Assembly (NCBI GenBank): GCA_947072805.1
Contig: CAMTJK010000147.1
Location: 1 to 8,263, forward strand
DNA length: 8,263 bases
From: an uncultured Prevotella sp.
GTDB lineage: Bacteria > Bacteroidota > Bacteroidia > Bacteroidales > Bacteroidaceae
Direction of reading: 5' to 3'
Below, in pieces: positions 1 to 6,423 of this stretch. Both the position numbers and the translations under genes were made by a program. Position 1 is the stretch's first letter; the number at the start of each line of letters is the position of its first letter. Under the pieces are notes generated by a model that had not been told where the DNA came from, did not search any database, and worked only from the letters and a program-made list of their open reading frames with translations.

Positions 1-162
1 CAAATCGAGGTTTGGATGCCTATTAACACACGTTAAAGTAAAGATTTTTCTAAAAAGTAAACAAATGTTATACGCATCAAAATCGCACTCCTTTCGGCGG
101 GGCGTAAGGATGTTCCGGATTAATCTCCATATCATGCGACCGATACAAGCGGATGCAGCCAT
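1..162 (-). CDS. Possible small leftward ORF, partial, unknown product
   Basis: On the minus strand an ATG at 162-160 opens a frame of 54 codons with no stop before the window edge, so the 3' end is missing. The frame is bounded upstream by a TGA at 225-223. The predicted peptide starts MAASACIGRMIWRLIRN, is basic and rich in Ile, Leu, Cys and Arg, and reaches VNRHPNLDL at the edge. I see no domain. It lies downstream of a candidate leftward promoter, with about 80 nt of possible leader containing an inverted repeat. The start codon itself lies in an arm of a second inverted repeat. The short length and lack of a known fold mean it may be a non-coding transcript that happens to be open. I have an unverified impression that similar tiny predicted proteins recur in Prevotella genomes. 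Confidence 0.22.
   Translation of the reverse strand, partial: MAASACIGRMIWRLIRNILTPRRKECDFDAYNICLLFRKIFTLTCVNRHPNLDL
35..61. repeat. 8-bp direct repeat AAAGTAAA, two copies
   Basis: AAAGTAAA occurs at 35-42 and 54-61, with start points 19 nt apart. A reverse-complement copy, TTTACTTT, lies at 303-310 next to the miaB -33 element. The sequence is A/T-rich, so chance is possible. Spaced copies could be binding sites for a regulator (inference). Confidence 0.3.
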
Positions 163-167
163 GATAT
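129..167. repeat. 8-bp inverted repeat around the leftward start codon
   Basis: ATATCATG at 129-136 pairs exactly with CATGATAT at 160-167 across 23 nt. An inner CCG (140-142) can pair with CGG (150-152). In leftward RNA this would fold into a stem with an interior loop, and both ATG codons of the leftward frame (162-160 and 135-133) would lie in its arms. Such a fold could control translation or belong to a structured RNA. An 8-bp match in this much sequence is not rare by chance. Confidence 0.35.
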
Positions 168-198
168 CAAAGTCTTTTTCTATCGTCTTGCCTCCCGT

Positions 199-243
199 TT
201 TGTCTCGACATTGCCCGCTGTGTCATCTATGATACGAGACAAA
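199..243. repeat. 9-bp inverted repeat near the leftward transcript start
   Basis: TTTGTCTCG at 199-207 is the exact reverse complement of CGAGACAAA at 235-243, with a 27-nt loop. If the leftward promoter at 251-282 is real, transcription would start near 243-246. The hairpin would then form the extreme 5' end of that RNA, as in a stabilising leader or a small RNA. For rightward RNA it lies upstream of the miaB start and has no obvious role. Confidence 0.4.
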
Positions 244-250
244 CACCCGA

Positions 251-282
251 CAAATATAAGTCGTTATCATCATAATGTCAAT
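251..282 (-). promoter_or_regulatory. Candidate leftward Bacteroidota promoter
   Basis: Read leftward, positions 258-251 give TATATTTG, a full match to the TAnnTTTG -7 consensus of the Bacteroidota housekeeping sigma factor. Twenty nt upstream is ATTG (282-279), a 3-of-4 match to the -33 TTTG. Expected start is about 243-246, driving RNA toward the left edge. It is divergent from the miaB promoter, with the two -7 elements about 80 bp apart. The weak -33 box keeps confidence low. Confidence 0.35.
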
Positions 283-314
283 GAGCGACAGGGCTCAATA
301 AGTTTACTTTTTAT

Positions 315-345
315 TTTGTAATGCACTCAAAATAAGCTAACTTTG
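315..345 (+). promoter_or_regulatory. Bacteroidota-type promoter of miaB
   Basis: TTTG at 315-318, a 19-nt spacer, and TAACTTTG at 338-345 match the Bacteroidota -33/-7 consensus (TTTG, about 19-21 nt, TAnnTTTG) at every defined base. Transcription should start around 350-353. That leaves only about a dozen A/T-rich untranslated nucleotides before the ATG at 365 and no Shine-Dalgarno sequence, which is usual for this phylum. It is the only full match to this promoter that I found on the + strand, so it may serve the downstream envelope genes too. Confidence 0.85.
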
Positions 346-364
346 CAGCAAATTATAAATAAAC

Positions 365-1693
365 ATGAAAAAACTGTTTATCGAAACCTACGGCTGCCAG
401 ATGAACGTGGCAGACTCGGAGGTGGTGGCTTCGGTGATGCAGATGGCAGGATATGAAGTGTGTAACGACATCTCCGACGCCGACGCCGTACTTCTAAACA
501 CCTGTTCGGTGAGAGACAATGCCGAACAGAAAATATACAACCGACTGGATACTCTCAATGCCGACCGCCGAAAGAGCGGAAGACATATTATTATAGGTGT
601 GCTGGGATGCATGGCAGAGCGCGTAAAGGACGATCTGCTTGCCAACCATCACGCCGACCTTGTGGCAGGCCCCGACGCCTATCTCTCTTTGCCCGACCTT
701 ATGGCACAGGCAGAACTTGGGCATAAGGCCATCAACATAGAGCTGTCCACATCAGAAACCTACCGCGACGTGGTGCCGCAGCGCCTTCACGGAGCAAGGG
801 TGGGAGGATATGTGAGCATAATGAGAGGCTGCAACAACTTCTGCCACTACTGCATTGTGCCCTATACGAGAGGACGCGAACGCAGCCGCGACGTGGAGAG
901 CATACTGAGAGAAGTGTGCGACCTGCGCGACAGAGGATACAAGGAGGTGACGCTGCTCGGACAGAACGTGAACTCGTACAGGTTTGAAGCCGGCGACGGC
1001 CGGACACTCGCCTTTCCGGAACTGCTGCGCCTCGTGGCACGCACAGCCACAGGCATGAGGGTGCGCTTCACCACCAGCCACCCCAAGGACATGAGCGACG
1101 AGACACTGCACGTCATTGCCGAAGAACCCAACGTGTGCCGACACATACACCTGCCGGTACAGAGCGGAAGCAACAGAATACTGAAGCTGATGAACAGAAA
1201 GTATACCCGCGAATGGTATCTTGACCGTGTGGCGGCAATCAGAAGGATAGTGCCCGACTGCGGACTGTCTACCGATATCTTCGTGGGCTATCACAGCGAG
1301 ACCGAAGAAGACCACCGGCTGTCGCTGTCGCTAATGCAGGAAGTGGGCTACGACTCGGCGTTTATGTTCAAGTACAGCGAACGCCCCGGCACCTACGCCT
1401 CCAAACATCTGCCCGACGACGTGCCCGAAGAGGTGAAGCTTAAACGCCTCGACGAGCTGATAAAGCTACAGACACAGCTGTCGGCAGAAGCCAACCGCCG
1501 CGACGAGGGACGCTGCTTCGACGTGCTCGTGGAGGGATTCAGCAAACGCTCGCGCGAACAGATGTGCGGACGCACAGAACAGAACAAGATGGTGGTGTTC
1601 GACAAGGGCAACTGCCACGTGGGACAGACAGTAAGGGTGCGCATAAACAGCAGCACCGGAGCGACACTATTCGGCGAGCTGACCGCCGAATGA
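365..1693 (+). CDS. miaB: tRNA-2-methylthio-N6-dimethylallyladenosine synthase MiaB
   Basis: This radical-SAM methylthiotransferase turns i6A37 into ms2i6A37 in tRNAs that read UNN codons, acting in the cytoplasm. The 442-residue protein has the full family layout and usual length. The N-terminal methylthiotransferase domain carries three auxiliary Fe-S cysteines: C11 in YGCQMN, C47 in NTCSVR and C82 in GCMAE. The radical-SAM CxxxCxxC is C156, C160, C163 in RGCNNFCHYC. The LLGQNVNSY motif (about 197-205) and a C-terminal TRAM domain (about 377-440) follow. The NTCSVRDNAEQK segment is typical of MiaB rather than MtaB or RimO. The ATG at 365 sits just after a strong promoter, which supports this start. 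The stop codon lies within a GC-rich hairpin. It is the first of six co-directional genes and the only one with no envelope role. Confidence 0.97.
   Translation: MKKLFIETYGCQMNVADSEVVASVMQMAGYEVCNDISDADAVLLNTCSVRDNAEQKIYNRLDTLNADRRKSGRHIIIGVLGCMAERVKDDLLANHHADLVAGPDAYLSLPDLMAQAELGHKAINIELSTSETYRDVVPQRLHGARVGGYVSIMRGCNNFCHYCIVPYTRGRERSRDVESILREVCDLRDRGYKEVTLLGQNVNSYRFEAGDGRTLAFPELLRLVARTATGMRVRFTTSHPKDMSDETLHVIAEEPNVCRHIHLPVQSGSNRILKLMNRKYTREWYLDRVAAIRRIVPDCGLSTDIFVGYHSETEEDHRLSLSLMQEVGYDSAFMFKYSERPGTYASKHLPDDVPEEVKLKRLDELIKLQTQLSAEANRRDEGRCFDVLVEGFSKRSREQMCGRTEQNKMVVFDKGNCHVGQTVRVRINSSTGATLFGELTAE
1668..1692 (+). other. Hairpin overlapping the miaB stop codon
   Basis: ATTCGGCG at 1669-1676 pairs exactly with CGCCGAAT at 1684-1691 around a 7-nt loop; a T-G wobble at 1668/1692 could extend it. 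The right arm takes in the first base of the TGA stop at 1691-1693. No T-run follows, so it is not a standard intrinsic terminator. It could pause or process the RNA, protect a 3' end, or reflect only the codons encoding the C-terminus. Confidence 0.45.
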
Positions 1694-1707
1694 CGTGACA
1701 CACAACA

Positions 1708-3627
1708 ATGAAGACACCGCACCGACTCAAGGTAAAGGCAGACGGTGAGGATGAAAAGACAAACAAAACGATTATGCTTAAAGAGTTTCTGAAGATAATG
1801 TGGCGGTTTCTTCCGCCCTACCGCAAGTTTCTTGCAGCATCGATAGTATGCAACATCCTGTCGGCAGCAATGAATATATTTTCGTTCGCCGCACTTATCC
1901 CTATCCTTCAAATCCTGTTCAAGATAGACGAGAACAGGGTGACAAGCCCCATGGCATGGGGTGACGGCAACTTCAAGGACTGGGCATTCACCAACCTCAA
2001 CTATTACGTGTGCCAGATGATAGACCAATGGGGCGCCCTCACCGCGCTGTTCGCCATCGGCATGTTTCTCTGCGTTACCACGCTCATCAAGACAGGACTA
2101 TACTTCGGCGCATCCGCATTCATAGTGCCCATCCGTACAGGTATTGTGCGCGACATACGCAACATGATATACTTCAAGATTACCGCACTGCCGCTCGGAT
2201 TCTTCACCGAAGAGCGCAAGGGAGACATCATAGCACGCATAACGGGTGACGTAAACCTCGTGGAAAACTCTATAATGTCGTCGCTCGACATGCTCTTCAA
2301 GAACCCCATCCTCATAATAAGCTACGTGATAACACTGTTCTTTATCAGCTGGGAGCTCACGCTCTTCACCCTTGCCGTGGTGCCCGCAATGGGATGGTTC
2401 ATGGGAATGCTGAGCCGACGCCTCAAGTCGCAGTCGCTCAACGTGCAGGAACTGTGGAGCGACACCATGAGCCAGGTGGAAGAGACACTCGGCGGACTGC
2501 GCATAATAAAGGCCTTCTGCGCCGAGAAAAAGATGAACGAACGCTTTGACCGCGTAAACAATCTGCACCGCAAGACACTCAAGAACATCACGATACGCAT
2601 ACAGCTCGCACACCCCATGAGCGAATTCCTCGGTACGGTGATGATTGTCATCGTGCTGTGGTTCGGCGGCATCCTCGTGCTCAACAAATCGACCATCTCA
2701 GGTCCTACCTTCATCTATTACCTCGTCATTCTCTACAGTATCATCAACCCGTTGAAGGAGTTTGCAAAGGCAAGCTACAACATACCCATGGGACTTGCTT
2801 CCATGGACCGTGTGAACAAGATTCTAAAGGCCGAAAACCCCATCAAGGAGAAAGAGAACCCCGTGCATATAGACAGCTTCGAGCACCAGATAGAGTTCCG
2901 TAACGTGTCGTTTGCATACAATTACCATCCCGAAGACCCGTCGCGCACAAGGTGGGTGCTCCGCAATATCAACCTCACCATAGAGAAAGGAAAGACCGTG
3001 GCACTGGTGGGACAGAGCGGCGGAGGAAAATCTACACTCGTAGACCTAATACCGCGCTACTACGAGGTGCAGGAAGGCGAGGTGCTCATAGACGGAATAA
3101 ACGTGAAGGACCTCGGAATACACGACCTGCGCCAGCTGATAGGCAACGTCAATCAGGAAGCAATACTGTTTAACGACTCGTTCCGCAACAATATAGCCTT
3201 CGGTGTGGACAACGCCACACAGGAACAGATAGAGGAGGCTGCAAAGATAGCCAACGCCTACGACTTTATAATGGACTCCGAGGCGAAGTTTGACACAGGA
3301 ATAGGAGACCGCGGCGGACGCCTTTCCGGCGGACAGCGCCAGCGCGTCAGCATAGCACGAGCCATATTGAAGAACCCGCCCATCCTCATCCTCGACGAAG
3401 CCACATCGGCTCTCGACACGGAAAGCGAGCGACTCGTGCAGGAAGCCCTCGAACGGCTGATGAAGACAAGAACCACCGTGGCCATAGCGCACCGACTGTC
3501 TACCATACACAGCGCCGACGAGATATGCGTAATACACGAAGGACGCATTGTGGAGCGCGGTACGCACGAAGAACTCATAGCTCTCGACGGATATTACAAG
3601 AAGCTTAACGAAATGCAGAAGACCTAA
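1708..3627 (+). CDS. MsbA-type lipid exporter ABC transporter (fused TMD-NBD)
   Basis: This is a half-transporter with fused membrane and ATPase domains, expected to work as a homodimer in the inner membrane. The 639-residue product has hydrophobic segments at about 42-71, 110-135, 200-228 and 308-348, consistent with a six-helix exporter. The ATPase domain is complete: Walker A GQSGGGKST (435-443), Q-loop Q483, signature LSGGQRQR (539-546), Walker B ILILDE (559-564) with D-loop SALD, and H-loop H595. Its place beside a lipid A acyltransferase and core genes favours lipid A-core flipping, as by MsbA, but family alone cannot exclude another lipid or peptide cargo. The first 22 residues are hydrophilic and unlike the usual start of this family. 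The ATG at 1774 (MLKEFLKIMWRFLPPY, 617 aa) follows an A/T-rich stretch and may be the true start. The stop is 3 nt before the next gene. Confidence 0.9.
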   Translation: MKTPHRLKVKADGEDEKTNKTIMLKEFLKIMWRFLPPYRKFLAASIVCNILSAAMNIFSFAALIPILQILFKIDENRVTSPMAWGDGNFKDWAFTNLNYYVCQMIDQWGALTALFAIGMFLCVTTLIKTGLYFGASAFIVPIRTGIVRDIRNMIYFKITALPLGFFTEERKGDIIARITGDVNLVENSIMSSLDMLFKNPILIISYVITLFFISWELTLFTLAVVPAMGWFMGMLSRRLKSQSLNVQELWSDTMSQVEETLGGLRIIKAFCAEKKMNERFDRVNNLHRKTLKNITIRIQLAHPMSEFLGTVMIVIVLWFGGILVLNKSTISGPTFIYYLVILYSIINPLKEFAKASYNIPMGLASMDRVNKILKAENPIKEKENPVHIDSFEHQIEFRNVSFAYNYHPEDPSRTRWVLRNINLTIEKGKTVALVGQSGGGKSTLVDLIPRYYEVQEGEVLIDGINVKDLGIHDLRQLIGNVNQEAILFNDSFRNNIAFGVDNATQEQIEEAAKIANAYDFIMDSEAKFDTGIGDRGGRLSGGQRQRVSIARAILKNPPILILDEATSALDTESERLVQEALERLMKTRTTVAIAHRLSTIHSADEICVIHEGRIVERGTHEELIALDGYYKKLNEMQKT

Positions 3628-3630
3628 GCG

Positions 3631-5451
3631 ATGAAGGAGCGGCTTTGGTATATTATTAAGGTGTATCTTCTGACGCTGCTTTTCTTCCTGGCTGCCAAGG
3701 TGTGCTTCATGGCATATCACAGCGGGGAGCATCCGTTTGCGGCGGGCGACCTCTATGACGTGTTGTCGCATGGACTGTCGCTCGACCTTTCCACATCCAT
3801 TTACATTGTCATTCCACTCTTCCTGCTTGCCGTGGCAACGCTATGGACAAGCAGACGACTGCCGTGGCGCACCGTGGCAAAGGTGTATTACGCCTTTGTG
3901 GCAGCCGTATTGGCAGTGACATTCGTGAGCGATACCAGCCTGTATGAGTTCTGGGGATTCAAGCTCAACGACAGTGTGCTGCCATATCTTGCACAGCCGC
4001 AGGGCATCACCGCAAGCGTAACGTGGTGGTATCTGGCGCTGAGGCTCGTGGCTGTGGCGCTGGCGGCATGGGCTATATACCGGCTTTACGTATGGATAAC
4101 GCCATCCGGCATGCCATCACTGTCGCTGAAGAAAGCCGTGGCAGGCACACTGGCAGCGCTGGCAATGGTGCCGCCGATGGTGATAGGCATAAGGGGAGGT
4201 GTGACCGATGCCACGACAAACATAGGACAGGTATATTTCTCACAGCAACAGTTTCTCAATCATGCGGCGGTGAACCCGCTGTTCTGCTTTATCTCCTCGC
4301 TCGAACACGGAGCCGACGAGTACGACATCTACAACTACTACGACGAAGAGCAATGCCGCCGCCTCACCGAAGGGATATACACTGCAACGAGCGAAGATGG
4401 CGACACACTGCTCAACAGCAGCCGACCGAATGTGGTGATAATCATCATGGAAGGATGCGGCGGAGTGTTCACGGAGATAGGCGGGCGCACAGACATCACG
4501 CCCAATCTGAACCGCCTCGCACGCGAGGGCGTCTTCTTCAGCCGCTGCTACGGCAACTCGTGGCGCACAGACCGCGGCACGCTGTGTACGCTTAGCGGCT
4601 ATCCGTCGTTTCCAAACACCTCGGTGATGAAGATGCCCGACAAGAGCCGCACCATGCCTTCGGTGGCAGCATCGCTTGCACGCGAGGGATATGACACCGA
4701 ATATCTGTATGGCGGCGACATCAACTTCACCAACATGCGCGGATATCTCGTTGCCACAGGCTTTGCAAAGCTCACATCGATGGACGACTATGCAAAGGCG
4801 GAGCGCGAATCGGCGCAGTGGGGAGTGCGCGACGACATAACCTTTGCCACACTTTACGACATGATAACGGCAAAGCGCAGCAAGCCTTTCATCATAGGAT
4901 ATTCAACATTGAGCAGTCATGAGCCCTGGGACGTGCCACAGAAGGTGTTTGACGACGAGGTGCTCAACTCGTTCAACTATCTCGACAAGTGCCTGGGCAA
5001 TTTCATAGCACGCCTCAGGAAGACGCCGGAGTGGAACAATCTGCTCCTCGTTCTGCTGCCCGACCACGGCATACACTACGGAGGCGTGGACAATACGCAG
5101 ATGCTCTTCTACCATATACCGATGATATGGACGGGAGGAGCAGTGAAGAAGCCGGCGGTGATAGACCGCATATGCAACCAGTCGGACTTGCCTGCAACGC
5201 TGCTCGGCCAGATGGGAATAGCACACGACGACTATACCTTCAGCCGAGACGTGACAAGCGCAGCATACACCAGACATACCGCCATGAACACATACAACAA
5301 CGGATTTATGCTTACCGACAGTACAGGATATGTAGTGTACGATCTTGACGCCAACCGCATAACGGCAAGCGGCGGAAACGATGCCGAGCGACTGGTGGCT
5401 ACGGGAAAAGCCATACTGCAAATAACCTCAAACGACCTTAAAAACAGATGA
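3631..5451 (+). CDS. LTA synthase family membrane phosphotransferase (sulfatase fold)
   Basis: This 606-residue protein belongs to the alkaline-phosphatase/sulfatase superfamily group that includes LtaS and OpgB, which move phosphoglycerol or phosphoethanolamine onto glycans or lipids outside the cytoplasm. About five N-terminal membrane helices (near 7-29, 52-72, 83-103, 130-155 and 168-188) lead to a periplasmic catalytic domain from about 266. Residues matching the LtaS active site are present: E274 in IIMEG, nucleophile T313 in NSWRTDRG, H430 in LSSHEPW, and D478-H479 in LLPDHG. It should therefore be active, with a divalent metal. No sulfatase C/SxPxR motif is seen, which argues against sulfate ester cleavage. 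It starts 3 nt after the exporter stop and overlaps the next gene by 4 nt (ATGA), so coupled translation is likely. In this context lipid A or core decoration is the best guess; the donor and acceptor cannot be read from sequence. Confidence 0.85.
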   Translation: MKERLWYIIKVYLLTLLFFLAAKVCFMAYHSGEHPFAAGDLYDVLSHGLSLDLSTSIYIVIPLFLLAVATLWTSRRLPWRTVAKVYYAFVAAVLAVTFVSDTSLYEFWGFKLNDSVLPYLAQPQGITASVTWWYLALRLVAVALAAWAIYRLYVWITPSGMPSLSLKKAVAGTLAALAMVPPMVIGIRGGVTDATTNIGQVYFSQQQFLNHAAVNPLFCFISSLEHGADEYDIYNYYDEEQCRRLTEGIYTATSEDGDTLLNSSRPNVVIIIMEGCGGVFTEIGGRTDITPNLNRLAREGVFFSRCYGNSWRTDRGTLCTLSGYPSFPNTSVMKMPDKSRTMPSVAASLAREGYDTEYLYGGDINFTNMRGYLVATGFAKLTSMDDYAKAERESAQWGVRDDITFATLYDMITAKRSKPFIIGYSTLSSHEPWDVPQKVFDDEVLNSFNYLDKCLGNFIARLRKTPEWNNLLLVLLPDHGIHYGGVDNTQMLFYHIPMIWTGGAVKKPAVIDRICNQSDLPATLLGQMGIAHDDYTFSRDVTSAAYTRHTAMNTYNNGFMLTDSTGYVVYDLDANRITASGGNDAERLVATGKAILQITSNDLKNR

Positions 5452-6389
5452 AGAAGACCGAATTGACATACAGAATAATCCACGCAGTGTTCTATTCTCT
5501 ATCACTGCTGCCGTTCAGAATACTATATATTTTCTCTGATATTGCGTATCTTGTGGTGTACTACGTGGTGAGATACAGGCGCCGGCTGGTGAGAAGCAAC
5601 CTTACGTCGGCATTCCCCGAGAAGAGTGAGAAGGAGATAAGGAGGATAGAGAAACGCTTTTACCACTTTCTCTGCGACTATCTCAACGAAACCATAAAGC
5701 TGCTCTCCATAAGCAGCGACGAACTGCTCCGCCACATAGAGTTCCGCAACGTGGAACAACTGGAAGAAAGCTTCGACCGCGGACAGCCCTGCGCCGCCAT
5801 CCTCGGACATTACGGCAACTGGGAGTGGCTCTCGGCAACGGGACTCGCCATGAAGCGGCACAAAGAGGCCGTGATGGGGCTCATTTATCATCCGCTGTAC
5901 AGCAGTCAGGCGTTCGACCGCCTGTTTCTCGACATAAGGCAGAGCATGGGAGGCGTGTGCATAGAGCGACGCGACATACTGCGCAAGCTGGTGGAATACA
6001 AGAGGGAAAACAGAATGTCGCTCTTCGGATACATCGCCGACCAGTCGCCAAAATGGATGAACATACACCTCTGGCTTGACTTCCTGAACCACGATACGCC
6101 CGTATTTACCGGAGCGGAGAGGATAATGCGGAAGATGAAGAATACGGTATTCTACGTCGATATGCAGCGGACATCGAGAGGACACTATGTGTGTACCTTC
6201 CGGAAACTTACCGACAAGCCGCAGGAAATGGAGGAATTTGAGATAACGAGACGCTTCTTCGCCATGCTCGAGCAGTCGATAAGAAAAAATCCCGAGGTGT
6301 ATCTGTGGACGCACAACAGATGGAAACGTACGCACGAAGAGTACGACCGCCGCATGAAGGAAAAGGAAGAGCACGAGAAGACAGAATGA
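5448..6389 (+). CDS. LpxL/HtrB-type lysophospholipid (lipid A) acyltransferase
   Basis: Enzymes of this family transfer a secondary acyl chain from acyl-ACP to a hydroxyacyl chain of the lipid A precursor at the inner membrane. The 313-residue length is typical. A hydrophobic N-terminal segment (about 10-42) would anchor it. The catalytic HX4E motif is intact as HYGNWE (H121, E126). Further family blocks are ADQSP (197-201), TPVFTGAER (217-225) and the C-terminal LWTHNRWKR (286-294). The tail is highly charged (Lys, Glu, Arg) from about residue 295. Its ATG overlaps the preceding stop in ATGA, which points to translational coupling with the phosphotransferase. Bacteroidota often make penta-acylated lipid A, which needs only one late acyltransferase, so this may be the sole one; that needs the genome. 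A role with another glycolipid, such as an aminolipid, cannot be excluded. Confidence 0.9.
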   Translation: MKKTELTYRIIHAVFYSLSLLPFRILYIFSDIAYLVVYYVVRYRRRLVRSNLTSAFPEKSEKEIRRIEKRFYHFLCDYLNETIKLLSISSDELLRHIEFRNVEQLEESFDRGQPCAAILGHYGNWEWLSATGLAMKRHKEAVMGLIYHPLYSSQAFDRLFLDIRQSMGGVCIERRDILRKLVEYKRENRMSLFGYIADQSPKWMNIHLWLDFLNHDTPVFTGAERIMRKMKNTVFYVDMQRTSRGHYVCTFRKLTDKPQEMEEFEITRRFFAMLEQSIRKNPEVYLWTHNRWKRTHEEYDRRMKEKEEHEKTE

Positions 6390-6423
6390 ATATACGTACA
6401 ATAACCTTATAATCCTACTTACA

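Larger units (their letters stand above)
51..313. repeat. Perfect 12-bp inverted repeat bounding ~263 bp
   Basis: TAAAAAGTAAAC at 51-62 is the exact reverse complement of GTTTACTTTTTA at 302-313. The pairing does not extend past the arms, and I see no target-site duplication in the flanks. The arms enclose the start of the leftward frame, its candidate promoter and both inner inverted repeats. The right arm ends two bases before the miaB -33 TTTG. This could be the ends of a small MITE-like element, paired regulator sites, or an A/T-rich coincidence. Confidence 0.4.
1..364. other. Structured intergenic region upstream of miaB
   Basis: No + strand gene is visible here. The stretch contains the miaB promoter (315-345), a possible divergent leftward promoter (251-282), and a leftward frame open from 162 to the window edge. 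It also holds inverted repeats at 199-243 and 129-167, a perfect 12-bp inverted repeat with arms at 51-62 and 302-313, and an 8-bp direct repeat at 35-42 and 54-61. No tRNA, rRNA or recognisable riboswitch was seen. The density of repeats suggests a structured leader, a small RNA or a small dispersed element rather than plain spacer, but this is inference from the single sequence. Confidence 0.6.

Noticed and set aside
45..56. TTTTT-CT-AAAAA palindrome that could suggest a terminator for an upstream gene
   Set aside because: The stem is only A-T pairs with a 2-nt loop and would not be stable; there is no GC-rich stem before a T-run.
78..130. Second leftward mini-frame giving a 17-residue peptide (MEINPEHPYAPPKGVRF)
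   Set aside because: It is very short, starts inside the longer leftward frame in another register, and has no supporting signal. It was noted because it reads as non-random, but it is not enough to call.
282..297. Small hairpin TGAGC/GCTCA upstream of the miaB promoter
   Set aside because: It has only five pairs and a 6-nt loop, with no extension. This is common by chance, and it lies upstream of the predicted transcript start.
752..1315. Minus-strand open frame of 187 codons inside miaB
   Set aside because: It overlaps the conserved radical-SAM core of miaB, and the peptide is a compositional shadow.
1715..1747. CACCG/CGGTG inverted repeat near the start of the exporter
   Set aside because: Five pairs across a 23-nt loop are too weak for a terminator or attenuator.
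3046..3771. Minus-strand open frame of 241 codons across the exporter/phosphotransferase junction
   Set aside because: It is antisense to the ATPase domain of a clear ABC protein, rich in Tyr, His and Val as shadow frames here are, and shows no domain.
3631..5451. Reading the third gene as a true sulfatase
   Set aside because: There is no C/SxPxR sulfatase signature; the threonine nucleophile in the RTDRG context and the multi-helix N-terminus match the LTA-synthase group instead.
5523..6401. Minus-strand open frame of 292 codons covering most of the acyltransferase gene
   Set aside because: It is fully antisense to a gene with intact family motifs, has no Bacteroidota promoter that I could find, and its sequence resembles no family. 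It follows from the codon bias of the + strand gene.
6390..6423. Separate promoter in the gap before the glycosyltransferase
   Set aside because: The 34-nt gap is A/T-rich but contains no TAnnTTTG element.
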